In this document: piece after piece, positions 18,601 to 26,806 of the stretch | Layout of the letters: the number at the start of each line of letters is the position of its first letter | Numbering within the stretch: position 1 is the stretch's first letter | Virus record (IMG/VR): IMGVR_UViG_3300017991_000100 | Coordinates: 1-64,000 of that record | From: a virus | Direction: 5' to 3' (one strand) | DNA length: 64,000 nt | Notes under the pieces: model-generated | What the model was told of the DNA's origin: nothing | Database searches by the model: none | The model's input: only the letters and a program-made list of their open reading frames with translations | Made by a program: the position numbers and the translations under genes

Positions 18601-20458
18601 TTGGACGGTCGACATAGACTTCAACGATTATGCGTTCACCAGTCAAAGCGCGGCGACGATTGCAGAAGTGGTGGACGCCGTCAATGCGAAGGCGCGGGCA
18701 GTTGATGCCAGTCTTGATGGGATCGCTTCCGCAAGCACGGGCATGCTGCGAATCACCAGCGCGACGAAGGGAAGTTCTTCCAAGCTTCGCACAATTGTTG
18801 ACAACGTGGCTCTCGACTTCAGTTTGTATACCGGCGCTGCTCAGACGGGTTCCGGTTCTCCGCTCTTCGCCTTCACGGTCGACGGAGACGCTTACAGCAT
18901 CAACTTCAGCGACTACGCAGGAACCGCGATCATCGATCAGAGCGCGGCAACGGCCGCTGAAGTAGTGGATGCTTTGCAGCGCGAAACCGGTCTTGGTTCG
19001 TTGATCAGCGTGGTGGGTACGGGCGCGGCTTCGCAAGTCAAGATTGTCAGCTCTCAGACCGGCGCGTCGGCCGCAATCGTGGTAACGACTCCGAACATTG
19101 ATCTTGGTGGTGACTTCGGCCTTGCGGCGACCTACAACGGCACCGAGACGGACGCGGAATGCGGCACAGCATATGCTGTTTCTCCTGGCACGTGGGCGAA
19201 TGCTGCGGAAGGCAATGTCAAGATTCAGTTCGAAGACACCGATCCGCTCTTCTTTGCACCGAATACCTCGAAAATCACGATCTATGTGAACGGTGAAGCG
19301 GTTGCTTCTTACAATGAAGTTTCTCCCGATCCGGATGCTGATGGGACGACCGGTCCAACCGGGGAAGGTACGTTCATCGAAGACGTTCTTGGAACGGAAA
19401 CGGATGCGGACGATGGAACCAATCCGAATCCGTGGATCGTTTTCGAATTCGACGAAGATCTTGCGACAACGGAACAGGAGTACACGGGCGGCAAGTTCAA
19501 GGAAGCGACTTATTCTCTGTCGGGCGGCGCGAACGGAATCGACGGTTTGAGCGTGGACGACTATATCGGAGTCGGCTACGATTCGACCTATGATGGTCCG
19601 ACAGGACTGCAAGTCTTCAGCGACAAGAACGCCTACTTCGTGAACCATCTGTCCGTTCCTGGCTTGAGCGACACTTCACTGTACAATGCGCTTGTCTCTA
19701 TCGCAACCGATCGCAAAGACGCCATCTTCGCGTTTGACCCGCCGTTCGGCTTGCAGCCGCTTCAGATTCTCGATTGGCACAACGGACGCGGCGGATATGG
19801 CAATACCAAGGCGCTCACCAGTTCCTACGGCTACCTGCCCGGTTCGACATGGATGCGCTACCGTGATACCTACAACAAGCAGGACATTTGGCTTCCTCCG
19901 GGCGCGTTCACTCCTGGCTTGTTTGCGGCGAGCGATGCAACAAGCGAACAATGGTTTGCGCCAGCGGGCTTGAAACGCGGTGTGTTCGAATTGGCGGATG
20001 ATGTGCAGTACAGTCCCGACATGGGCACGCGGGATCTTCTGTATGCCGAAGGTCAAAGCGTCAATCCGATCGTCGACATGGATTCGGCCGGAATTCTGTT
20101 GTTCGGAGAAAAGACGTTCGAACGTCTGAACGTCATGACGAACCGCATCCACGTTCGCAGACTCATGTGCTACCTCAACCGCGTCGTCGAGCTGGGTTCG
20201 ATGGTGTACTTGTTCGATCCGAACGACAAGGTGGCGCGTGATGAATTGGTGGACGGACTTGAGAACATCATGAGCGACGTCATGAAGAGGCGCGGCGTAG
20301 TGAGGTTCAAGGTCAAAGATGCAACTACCAATTTCCATATCCAGAACAAGCGCATGCGCATTCTGATTTTCCTTGAGCCGCAGACGGCTACGGAAATCAT
20401 CGAAGTGCCGTTCATCATTGCACAGGCCGGTCAAGCTTTCAGCGAAACCGGCATCTGA
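15674..20458 (+). CDS. 18: Tail sheath protein, very large
   Basis: The contractile outer layer of the tail. The last 300 residues are typical of sheath proteins: GAFTPGLFAASDATSEQWFA, PAGLKRG, a Gln/Asn loop, GILLFGEKTF, NVMTNRIHVRRLMCYLNR, and FLEPQTATEIIEVPFIIAQ at the end. The N-terminus (PKVVTDEIALATIAPRISGT, then GPL-type loop IVGAARKGRLNKPG) also fits. The total of 1594 residues compares with 659 in T4 gp18. The extra mass lies between about residues 100 and 1250 and contains several copies of a small domain of the type F-x-VDG-x-x-Y-x-I-x-F...AA-x-VVDALN...L-x-I-x-S, clearest at residues about 970-1050 and 1065-1140. These probably decorate the tail exterior. Confidence 0.9.
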   Translation: MTSFDSPKVVTDEIALATIAPRISGTIAGIVGAARKGRLNKPGFSSSPDSMVEAWGSPLLEDYGLQALTIFHQDADKAWFSRIGSLRGNDPVATANTDDRAALEQTDATAFTVPTDIQVLADKRLRLRFDSESSKDITIIFSAAVIASLVRSTLTETMNALSEWINSVLSANYTLEPRYGYTTVVEITGGKQKLKFWSELKSGLSRIEVLTPAAGTDAASDFGWTSGVTVVNGSRNIVLVQSLTAAQILSAVQGAGYDLGTAAVMTGANTGPFNLGEPAEALLNNSENSGVAYNPTTYSFVAGVKGNTLLEINTLSSLFLANLQAAPYGIDPNVTLYIDGYEVTFSIPLTSWIAGAITAANIQDFVDAANAAAPTGLGNFMFVDPTDNSVTIQSPGKSIGYTYIKFPFPQVDSPTGNSASASLAMWMLGFKMWDVKVQNQFQITTDSASDTISFDAATLATYGYHPSAMTAAQVVNVLNQEWGSTIAAIDSGLRIKLTGDYNGLDAFVRAEDYNSDRESMSGNYTYTAANWFRPDTTPNNLDGMELDAVNNNEVYLRFNFGTGNDYGIVRVKNVASLNAPAPIVPGDIDLISTSLDVDVAGKTAFEAALAAVLVGCVLDAPGSGLAVGQVTVGAIGGFTAGLKLDIYRAAVDTGGDVDLVFAGATIAGVPTPPNPTPEDDVVSFQYLNNVTTVQAGDTLQDAAVPAVQLTVTRVYNHGDLILYIDNSGPLQITDVGATVHNVTNIVDTSSSVGWVRRNSRHADLYAVAGGGPTDTFTIAAGTIATAGAPVNIDVPAGSNNWICWMKVGFLIGAVTHYAIIGVVPTGTSWLGTSLLVSDSLGPLECPVDIITLVQANGVNVVAGAGSWAYLDTNPGGGVYRLELSLTTLTVSGNPATEVVHGEVIGHDSINYAMTAATQMPGAAYGPWSTGVATANANYRRSYNPNTATFYDSARSMLSKDDWGEGWAKFTFTVDDLWTVDIDFNDYAFTSQSAATIAEVVDAVNAKARAVDASLDGIASASTGMLRITSATKGSSSKLRTIVDNVALDFSLYTGAAQTGSGSPLFAFTVDGDAYSINFSDYAGTAIIDQSAATAAEVVDALQRETGLGSLISVVGTGAASQVKIVSSQTGASAAIVVTTPNIDLGGDFGLAATYNGTETDAECGTAYAVSPGTWANAAEGNVKIQFEDTDPLFFAPNTSKITIYVNGEAVASYNEVSPDPDADGTTGPTGEGTFIEDVLGTETDADDGTNPNPWIVFEFDEDLATTEQEYTGGKFKEATYSLSGGANGIDGLSVDDYIGVGYDSTYDGPTGLQVFSDKNAYFVNHLSVPGLSDTSLYNALVSIATDRKDAIFAFDPPFGLQPLQILDWHNGRGGYGNTKALTSSYGYLPGSTWMRYRDTYNKQDIWLPPGAFTPGLFAASDATSEQWFAPAGLKRGVFELADDVQYSPDMGTRDLLYAEGQSVNPIVDMDSAGILLFGEKTFERLNVMTNRIHVRRLMCYLNRVVELGSMVYLFDPNDKVARDELVDGLENIMSDVMKRRGVVRFKVKDATTNFHIQNKRMRILIFLEPQTATEIIEVPFIIAQAGQAFSETGI

Positions 20459-20475
20459 TAGCGTGATTGAAAATT

Positions 20476-20517
20476 GATCCAAGACAGGTTGATTGCCTGT
20501 CTTGGATCTAAGATAAT
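20476..20517 (+). promoter_or_regulatory. Perfect 13 bp hairpin overlapping a promoter
   Basis: Arms 20476-20488 and 20496-20508 are perfectly complementary, but no T run follows, so it is not a standard terminator. The loop and right arm double as promoter: TTGATT (20489-20494), 17 bases, GATAAT (20512-20517). The sequence right after the hairpin (CTAAGATAATCT) is nearly repeated at 61191-61202. Confidence 0.5.
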
Positions 20518-20601
20518 CTTTAGAGAGTGATGTTGGGGAACCATTCATCACCTCAATGGCCGATGGCTTATCGGTGACAGCCTGTCGTCTCGTAGACCGC
20601 T

Positions 20602-20626
20602 GATTGCAGTTGAAACAACTGAAATC
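20602..20626 (+). repeat. Inverted repeat in the tube gene leader
   Basis: GATTGCAGTTG pairs with CAACTGAAATC over 10 of 11 positions around a three-base loop (AAA). With the hairpin at 20669-20688 it would make the tube mRNA leader highly structured. Confidence 0.55.
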
Positions 20627-20668
20627 AAGTCGCGTTGGGCAGGAAACTTTCATGAATCTAATATGATA

Positions 20669-20688
20669 CTACTACAATAATGTAGTAG
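20669..20688 (+). repeat. Inverted repeat 40 bases before the tube gene
   Basis: CTACTACA and TGTAGTAG pair perfectly over 8 bp with a four-base loop (ATAA). Outer GAATCT (20654-20659) and AGATTC (20687-20692) offer a longer alternative pairing. Confidence 0.55.
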
Positions 20689-20728
20689 ATTCGTGTTGGT
20701 TCAGTAAGAAAAGTAAGGCAGCAAAAAA

Positions 20729-21415
20729 ATGGGCGTTCTCGGTATCACAGGAAATGCGAAGACCGGCAATCAGTTTTCTGATTTCGGGCGCTATGACGTC
20801 AAGCGTGCATCCTATTGGATCATGCAGTTTGCGTCCACGTTCGGCACGGATCAGTTCAGACATAGCCTGTCCATCGCATTGAGCACAGCTTCGCGACCGA
20901 CGCTAGGCGTTGGAACCGTCGAAATGCACCACGGATCGGAAAAGTGGTATGTCGCGGGCAAGCAGTCGGTTGAGACAAGTTTGAGCTGCAAAATGTACGA
21001 TGCTCTTCCGACAATCGGCGTCAACTACGACTTCCAGCGTGACGGCGTCGAGTCTCCGCACCCTGATGGAAACGGCGGTCAAATCAGTGCGGGTCAGTTG
21101 ATGTACAATTGGTTCCTGTTGATGTACAACCCGTCGACCGGCAACGTGGGCTTGGCATCCGAGTACCAAACCGATGCGTTCATTACGCTGTTTGCCAACA
21201 ATGAGACGCCAATTGAACGATGGATGTATTTGGGAATTTTCCCGACTTCCATCGGAATGGGCGATCTGGATTGGTCGGATGAAGCATCCGGTTTGACTGT
21301 CGACGTCACGTTCCAGTTCAGCAAGGTCTATCGGATCGCTCCCGACACCAAGACCGAACCTGTCGACGCTTCCGAGCAGTTGCAGCCTGAGCCTGGATTC
21401 TTCAGTCCGAACTAA
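20729..21415 (+). CDS. 19: Tail tube protein, T4 gp19-like
   Basis: 228 residues. Forms the inner tube through which DNA passes. The C-terminal part has the family order PIERWMYLGIFPTSIGMGDL, then SGLTVDVTFQFSKVYR, matching the gp19 W-x-x-x-G-x-(F/Y)-P...VTF-x-(Y/F) pattern. Directly follows the sheath, as in T4. The ATG is at the end of an A-rich leader with AAGGCAGC. It stands as a single-gene unit: own promoter-like sequence before it and a strong terminator after it. Confidence 0.85.
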   Translation: MGVLGITGNAKTGNQFSDFGRYDVKRASYWIMQFASTFGTDQFRHSLSIALSTASRPTLGVGTVEMHHGSEKWYVAGKQSVETSLSCKMYDALPTIGVNYDFQRDGVESPHPDGNGGQISAGQLMYNWFLLMYNPSTGNVGLASEYQTDAFITLFANNETPIERWMYLGIFPTSIGMGDLDWSDEASGLTVDVTFQFSKVYRIAPDTKTEPVDASEQLQPEPGFFSPN

Positions 21416-21486
21416 GCGTCTGTTCCTTCACACAGACGGCGGTTGGGTTTGGACTTTTTCATCATCACCGTCTTCTTCCTTGTTTT

Positions 21487-21526
21487 CGCGCCGAAGAAAC
21501 GCTTGCTTTCTTCGGCGCGTTTGTGT
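21487..21526 (+). terminator. Intrinsic terminator after the tube gene
   Basis: A perfect 13 bp stem (21487-21499 with 21507-21519), a seven-base loop, then TTTGTGTT. Confidence 0.85.
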
Positions 21527-21582
21527 TATTAATGCATGAAGGTTGGTATTGAAAGCGTTCCCAATTTTCAGGAGAAGAAAAG

Positions 21583-22599
21583 ATGACCGGGAAAAAGGAT
21601 ATTCCGCCTGATTCGAATAAACAGAAGACTACAGGCGAACTGGTTGACGTGTTTTCCAATGACATCAATCAACAGCAGCCGTCGTCTCCCCTTGATGTCC
21701 CTGTTTCGTCGAAACCAACGGCGTCCTTGGTCGAACAAACGCGCAACCTGAAGAGCGGAGAGGAGATTTCGCTCAATCAACCATTGCCGTCAATCTCGGT
21801 TAAACTCCCATCCTTGGGCAAGATGTATCCGAATCAACCAAATATGCCCGACAGCCTGAATGTGCGAGCCATGGGCATGCGGCAGTTGATGCAGTTGAGC
21901 ACTCCTGCGTTGTGGGTTTCTCAACAGGCGCAGCCTACGATTTTGCGCGAATGCGTCAGCGGGCTCCCTGCAGGGATGGATGTCATTGATTTGCTCGAAG
22001 AGGATAGCTATGCTTTGATCATGGCTCTTCGCATCGTGTCTTATGGGCGCAATTACGAGATGGAACTTGAGTGTCCGAAATGCGATGAAGTCTTCAGCGA
22101 TTCGGTGGATCTGGAAGCCGATCTTCCCACTGAATATTTGGAGAATGATCCGAAGCTTCCGATCGTCATTCAGAGGGAATGGCTGCAAGAAGGCAAGGAA
22201 GTCCATATCATGCCTGCGACGTGGCGTCAGGCGATTGAATTGGATCTGAAGGAAGACTATCGCAAGCAGCAGCGTGCACAGAATGCACAGCGCGGCAAGA
22301 AAATACCGCCCGCTCCGAATTCGAATCTGAATCAAAGGGTCATGGATGAACTGGAAACCTGTGTTCAGTACGTAGAAGGAATCGGAGAGGAAAAGGCGAC
22401 CATCCATCAATGGCTGATGGGAATAACCGCTCATGATATTTCAATCATTCAACAGATGGCTGGAAAATACCAATTCGGCATGAACTTGCAATTCAGTCCG
22501 AAGCCATGCCCCTCATGCGGCTCGAAGTTCCAAAGCATCGTCAGGATCACGCCCGCCTTTTTTCGGGCAACATTACCCGCAGCCGCGTTGGACGACTGA
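21583..22599 (+). CDS. 26: T4 gp26-like baseplate / tail assembly protein (zero-frame product)
   Basis: 338 residues, start at ATG 21583 behind AGGAGAAG. After a disordered 70-residue N-terminus comes the gp26-family core: LPSLGKMYPNQPNM, MRQLMQLSTPAL, the segment ILRECVSGLPAGMDVIDLLE, then DSYALIMALRIVSYGRNYEM followed by CPKC and, near the end, CPSC, two Cys pairs that probably form a zinc site. In T4, gp26 takes part in baseplate hub assembly. The zero frame ends soon after a run of six T (22558-22563), where an adjacent frame with no start of its own continues for 111 residues, so a longer frameshifted form is likely. Confidence 0.75.
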   Translation: MTGKKDIPPDSNKQKTTGELVDVFSNDINQQQPSSPLDVPVSSKPTASLVEQTRNLKSGEEISLNQPLPSISVKLPSLGKMYPNQPNMPDSLNVRAMGMRQLMQLSTPALWVSQQAQPTILRECVSGLPAGMDVIDLLEEDSYALIMALRIVSYGRNYEMELECPKCDEVFSDSVDLEADLPTEYLENDPKLPIVIQREWLQEGKEVHIMPATWRQAIELDLKEDYRKQQRAQNAQRGKKIPPAPNSNLNQRVMDELETCVQYVEGIGEEKATIHQWLMGITAHDISIIQQMAGKYQFGMNLQFSPKPCPSCGSKFQSIVRITPAFFRATLPAAALDD

Positions 22600-22900
22600 T
22601 CTCAGCGAATCAGAGTATTACCAAGAAATCAATAGGTGGGTTGAAGAAAATGAGAAGTGGCAAAAGTACCACTTGCAACGCATGTATGTATTGGTGCGGC
22701 ATTGCCACTTTCCGCCAGACTGGCTGATGGATATTCCACTCTATTGGCTTGAGACATTCTTTGAGAGCTGGATTCAAGAAAACGAAGAGATCAAGAAGAG
22801 GCAGGAAAGGGAGATGGAGAAGATCAGGAATGCATCTCCTGATGGACGCCGTCGAACATCCATGGCGGAGCCGCCTTCGTTTTCCAACTTCACTGAATAA
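22565..22900 (+). CDS. Frameshift extension of the gp26-like gene
   Basis: This frame (+1 relative to the gp26-like gene) is open from 22484 but has no ATG, GTG or TTG until 22673. Before that it already reads as protein: GQHYPQPRWTTDLSESEYYQ, INRWVEENEKWQKYHLQ. It continues with LMDIPLYWLETFFESWIQEN and a charged helix, ending at 22900. Slippage of tRNA-Phe from TTT to TTC in TTTTTTCGG (22558-22566) would join it to the upstream gene as a product of about 438 residues; a -2 slip on the same T run gives the same frame. Independent initiation at TTG 22673 or ATG 22682 is possible but lacks a good ribosome binding site. Confidence 0.65.
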   Translation, partial: GQHYPQPRWTTDLSESEYYQEINRWVEENEKWQKYHLQRMYVLVRHCHFPPDWLMDIPLYWLETFFESWIQENEEIKKRQEREMEKIRNASPDGRRRTSMAEPPSFSNFTE

Positions 22901-23090
22901 GCGGAACAGAAGGGAAACGATGACGATGGAATAGGAAATTCTAGGAAGGTCAAGAGAAGTCTTACTATTGTTACGACTAAAATGATTGTTGTAAACCTTT
23001 GAAATTATTTGGGTATTCTGTTTCCTTTTTGACGTTTAGAGGTTCAAGTCTTGTTTATTCATTACGTGCCTCCTTCCTTCCCCGCAGTCG
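22901..23090. other. Convergent intergenic region
   Basis: 190 AT-rich bases between convergent genes. Only a four-codon frame (MTME) behind GGGAAACG and weak inverted repeats near 22972-22998 are seen; no clear terminator. Confidence 0.5.
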
Positions 23091-25208
23091 TCAGAATGTT
23101 TCCAGGGTTGTCGTTCCGTTCTTCATTTCCACTTTCACGGAACCATCGAAGTCGACGAAATCACTTTCGTCGCGATGGCTGACGATGTAGACGGCTTGTC
23201 CCATTCCGCGAAGCAGTTCAAAGGCGATTTGTTGTCTCTGCGAGTCCAGCCCGATGTCAAGCAGTTCATCAAAGAACGTCACGTTGAACGCCATTCCGCG
23301 CACTTGACGAAGCGTATGATAGACGGCAAGACAGACGGTGAAGTTCACCGATGCACGTTGACCGGTGGAGAGGGATTTCGGATTTTCGATTTCAATGGAG
23401 CCGTCCTTGATGATCTTTACGCTCATGTGCTCATCGAAGCTGATTTCAAAATCAGGAAGCAGAGAGTTGAGGATAGTCGAAACGTGGAAGTTCAACACGG
23501 GAATGATGCTTTGGATCACGGAAGCCTTGATTTTGGACTTGAAGACATCTGCCAGGAACGAAGCGACTTCAAGGTCATGTTCGGCCTTGACGGACTTCTG
23601 TTCATGTTCCCGCACGATCGTTCTTTGATGTTCGACGAATTCAACTGCCGCTTTATGGGACTCGGCAAACGGGTTGGTTTCTGCCGAGACGCTTTCGTGC
23701 AGTGTTTCTTGATGCTTGATCTTGTCGGCGGTCTGCTCCAATTCTTCAAGCGTAATCGATGGGGTTACGATAGAATTCTGTATTTCGTTTATGATTCTAT
23801 ATAGATCGTCGATTGATTCATTGATCCCTTCTATTTTTGAACCATATTCTTTTTTTATATTTTTAACTTGTTCGTATAAAGTTGAAATTTTTTCATTGAC
23901 CGCTTGGATCTGAGCATCGAAAACGTCAACGTCAGGCTGTTGCATCAGAAGCGCATCAAGCGTTGCTTGGGCTTGGTCTGATTCGCTGGCCGCTGTACGG
24001 AGAGAATGCGCCAAGGTCTTCATTCGTTCTTCTGCTTCCATCATTTCATGACCAGCGTTCTGAAGCAGATCGGATTGCTGATGCATTGGAAGCGTTTGGC
24101 CGCATTGAGGACACGTCGCATCTTCACTGTTGATCTTTTGGTAGTTTTGCTTAGCGCGTTTGAAGACGTCAAAAGCGTTGCGCACATTCGTTTCGCAATG
24201 GTCTTTTTCAGACTTTTTGAGCGTCAGTGCGGACTCAAGTGCTTGACGCTGCATTTGATATGACGACTGTGCATTCTGTTTTTTCTGCAATGCTTCATGA
24301 CATTCGTTTTGAAGATCGGAAATTTGGGAATTCTTTTCTACAATCGCTTCGTTGCGTTTTTTCTCAGTCTCGTGCTTGTTGGCAATCGCGGCACTCAGGC
24401 TTTTCTGCGCTTCCTCGATTTTTGCTTCCGATTCTTCTTTCTTTTTCCATGCCGACCGGACGTTTTCATGGTCCGCAGACAACCGGTGAAGCTGCTGCAA
24501 CACATTGTTTATTTCAGAAAGACGGTTTGAACGATTATGTTCATATTCATCATGCTTGTTCTTTTGCACTTCGACTCTGCCTTCCGCATCCGTCAAAGTC
24601 GATTGGACGGATAAGAGTCCGATCTTGACATCATCTCTGACGCGCTTCGCTTCGCGACGCTTATCGATTGCAATCTTTTGGGCATCGTCGAATCGATCAA
24701 GCTGAAAGATGTGTTCCAGAAAACGCTGACGTTCTTCCGCTCCCGACTCAATGAAGGACTGAAAGTCTTCGGCGTGATAGATCACGGATGCAAGCAGTTC
24801 TTCCCATGTCAGGCCGATCAGTTCATCAATGACCGCTTGCGGATCTTCCGTGCCGATTTTGCGGAACTGCTTGGATCGTTTTTGCGCGATTTCAAGGGTC
24901 GGTCTGCGTCCTTTGCGCGCTCTTGTGATGCGATATTGAGAGGCACTGTCGTCCGATGATGAAACGACGGAAAAATACAGGATGACGCTGACGCCGTTCT
25001 TCGGCTGAGTCCAATTGATGACTTGATCAACGAGCAGTCCCTTGAAGGTCTTTCCCGTCAGGCACCAACCCAATGCTTCAATTAGATTTGTTTTGCCGAC
25101 TCCGTTTTCACCATGAAAAAACCACATACCGCTGTTTGCAAACTCAAATGTCGTTTCTGTTTGGTACGACTTATATCCCTTGATAATTATTTTATCGAAA
25201 CGAATCAT
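23091..25208 (-). CDS. 46: Rad50/SbcC-type ATPase, T4 gp46-like
   Basis: 705 residues. The ATPase half of the Mre11-Rad50-type nuclease that resects ends for recombination-dependent replication. Walker A GENGVGKT at residues 33-40, long coiled coils on both sides of a zinc hook CPQC near residue 366, the ABC signature SLSTGQRASVNF near 611, and Walker B VTFFDELLDIGLDS near 644. The length is between T4 gp46 (560) and bacterial SbcC (about 1050), so the coiled coil is moderate. Its start overlaps the gp47 stop by four bases. Last gene of the minus-strand operon. Confidence 0.93.
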   Translation of the reverse strand: MIRFDKIIIKGYKSYQTETTFEFANSGMWFFHGENGVGKTNLIEALGWCLTGKTFKGLLVDQVINWTQPKNGVSVILYFSVVSSSDDSASQYRITRARKGRRPTLEIAQKRSKQFRKIGTEDPQAVIDELIGLTWEELLASVIYHAEDFQSFIESGAEERQRFLEHIFQLDRFDDAQKIAIDKRREAKRVRDDVKIGLLSVQSTLTDAEGRVEVQKNKHDEYEHNRSNRLSEINNVLQQLHRLSADHENVRSAWKKKEESEAKIEEAQKSLSAAIANKHETEKKRNEAIVEKNSQISDLQNECHEALQKKQNAQSSYQMQRQALESALTLKKSEKDHCETNVRNAFDVFKRAKQNYQKINSEDATCPQCGQTLPMHQQSDLLQNAGHEMMEAEERMKTLAHSLRTAASESDQAQATLDALLMQQPDVDVFDAQIQAVNEKISTLYEQVKNIKKEYGSKIEGINESIDDLYRIINEIQNSIVTPSITLEELEQTADKIKHQETLHESVSAETNPFAESHKAAVEFVEHQRTIVREHEQKSVKAEHDLEVASFLADVFKSKIKASVIQSIIPVLNFHVSTILNSLLPDFEISFDEHMSVKIIKDGSIEIENPKSLSTGQRASVNFTVCLAVYHTLRQVRGMAFNVTFFDELLDIGLDSQRQQIAFELLRGMGQAVYIVSHRDESDFVDFDGSVKVEMKNGTTTLETF

Positions 25209-26287
25209 TTCGATGCCCTTTCGATGTATGCGATTCCGGTATTGGTCAGCTCTTCACGGTCAAGATGTTCAGGAACGTCGACATCTTTCATGAACTGTCG
25301 AAAGATCGATTCCTTGCTCAGGCTGACGACATCGTTTTCAATCGCAATCGTCTTTTCGTCGCCTTCTTCCGGCTTGAACGGCTTGACGACCAACTGAAGC
25401 GGATCGGCCGATGAGGCGAGTCTGCGATACTTGGCCACTTCATCGCCCGGAACGACCAGCAGACGCACATATTGACCAGCCGCCAATTCGGGCAGTTCCG
25501 TTTCAGGATCTTCAAGCTGACTTGGTACAACCGTGATATGGCGCGGACTGACATCGTTTTCAATGAAGCAGCATGAAACGGATGTTCCTTGCACGGCATC
25601 CTGAGTCACTTCAAAAATCATCGCTCCGTGCGGCCCGTCTTCTCCGAATTTCGTGGTTGTCAATGATCCGACATGGAACACTTTGTCGGCAACTTCTTGA
25701 TGCTTGTGGATGTGACCGCACAAAGTCAAACTGAATTTGCTGGTCAAATAATCAGTGCCCAATCCTTCTGAAACGTTTTCCGTGTACATGCTTGCTCCGA
25801 CAATCGAAGCATGAGCCAGAAGAATATGACAACCGTTGCCTTGATCATATACGTTGATTTCTTTCAGATCATTATGCCATCCAATCATGTGAATGATTGC
25901 ATTTGTATTGCCAGCCTTGATCGACACGGCTTGGTCTTTTTGATCGATGACATGAGCATGGTTATTCATGTACGGCAGTCCGTGCTCAGGATGTGATCCG
26001 CACGGCGCGTCATGATTGCCGACGATTACATAGAGTGGAATCCCTAATTTTTCGACTTTTTGGAGCCATTCATTCGTGCGGGAAATGACCAGATTGTGAG
26101 TGTGCAGCGGAACGTGCGACCAATCGCCTAGGAAGAACAGTGAATCACATTGATGACTCATGTATTGTTCCAATATCCAATCAAGAGCCTGCATTGACTG
26201 TTCAATGCGTTCGTGGCTTCCGCTGTGAGGGTGAATGTGAAGGTCGGAAAAAACCATCCCGCGAAAAGTTGGTGCTCCCAATTCCAT
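25205..26287 (-). CDS. 47: Mre11/SbcD-type nuclease, T4 gp47-like
   Basis: 360 residues with the start taken at the ATG at 26287, which has GGAAGGGAA upstream; longer frames reach back into the neighbouring gene. Calcineurin-like phosphoesterase motifs in order: VFSDLHIHPHS, FLGDWSHV, VIVGNHDA, LLAHASI and CGHIHKH, which together hold two metal ions. A C-terminal capping region follows (about residues 230-360). Forms the nuclease complex with the gp46 product, whose gene it overlaps by four bases. Confidence 0.92.
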   Translation of the reverse strand: MELGAPTFRGMVFSDLHIHPHSGSHERIEQSMQALDWILEQYMSHQCDSLFFLGDWSHVPLHTHNLVISRTNEWLQKVEKLGIPLYVIVGNHDAPCGSHPEHGLPYMNNHAHVIDQKDQAVSIKAGNTNAIIHMIGWHNDLKEINVYDQGNGCHILLAHASIVGASMYTENVSEGLGTDYLTSKFSLTLCGHIHKHQEVADKVFHVGSLTTTKFGEDGPHGAMIFEVTQDAVQGTSVSCCFIENDVSPRHITVVPSQLEDPETELPELAAGQYVRLLVVPGDEVAKYRRLASSADPLQLVVKPFKPEEGDEKTIAIENDVVSLSKESIFRQFMKDVDVPEHLDREELTNTGIAYIERASK

Positions 26288-26327
26288 TTTGCGTTCCCTT
26301 CCGTTCTGTTCTGTCAGGATCATACCT

Positions 26328-26720
26328 TCACAGGCGCAGCAAGGGGATTTTTTTCGAGCGAACAGCATAACGTTTGATGAGCTGCATGATTTCTTTGCGC
26401 GGTTTGGCAAGCCATGTCTGTCGAACGATTTCATCATCTGCATACCAATAAGGTAACAAATTTTTTTTAGCATACATATCTTTCATTTTGAAAAAATCAT
26501 AAATATATGATGCACTGATGCAAAAAATATCACTTAGCATAAAAGGCTTGTTCCCTTTTTCGACTATCAGGTAACAAATTAATTGTTTTACTTTGCTTGG
26601 ATACTCTGTTTCTCCAAATCTTTCGAACGGACTCTTAAACTTGCCCAATGCCAATTTCTTTGACGGACGAATAAAATCATCTCCCAACCAATGTTCTTTT
26701 TTCGCCGGTTTCCAATTCAT
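26328..26720 (-). CDS. Unknown basic protein, possible DNA-binding
   Basis: 130 residues, Lys-rich, AT-richer than its neighbours. The middle (VKQLICYLIVEKGNKPFMLS, then CISASYIYDFFKMK) has the shape of a helix-turn-helix or winged-helix unit, with a basic C-terminal helix (EIMQLIKRYAVRSKKIP). No specific family. The ribosome binding site (GAGAGA) is weak. Lies between gp47 and a zinc-ribbon protein in the minus-strand operon. Confidence 0.7.
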   Translation of the reverse strand: MNWKPAKKEHWLGDDFIRPSKKLALGKFKSPFERFGETEYPSKVKQLICYLIVEKGNKPFMLSDIFCISASYIYDFFKMKDMYAKKNLLPYWYADDEIVRQTWLAKPRKEIMQLIKRYAVRSKKIPLLRL

Positions 26721-26806
26721 TTTTTCATTCTCTCGGCTTTGGAAACGTTGATAAGGACGCCGTCAAATCGCTTTTGGACAGCTGTTCTCTTGTGCGCCTT
26801 TTCCCG

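Larger units (their letters stand above)
20459..20728 (+). other. Structured spacer between sheath and tube genes
   Basis: 270 bases with no convincing reading frame. It holds three separate inverted repeats (20476-20508, 20602-20626, 20669-20688) and a promoter-like pair of boxes. It is the longest non-coding stretch within the virion cluster. Confidence 0.7.

Noticed and set aside
20509-20700. Possible tRNA in the spacer before the tube gene
   Set aside because: The hairpins do not fit a cloverleaf: no T-loop GTTCRA box and no 7 bp acceptor stem could be matched.
22673-22900. Independent 75-residue gene starting at TTG 22673
   Set aside because: Protein-like sequence in this frame already begins about 100 bases upstream without a start codon, and no ribosome binding site precedes the TTG; a frameshift extension explains it better.
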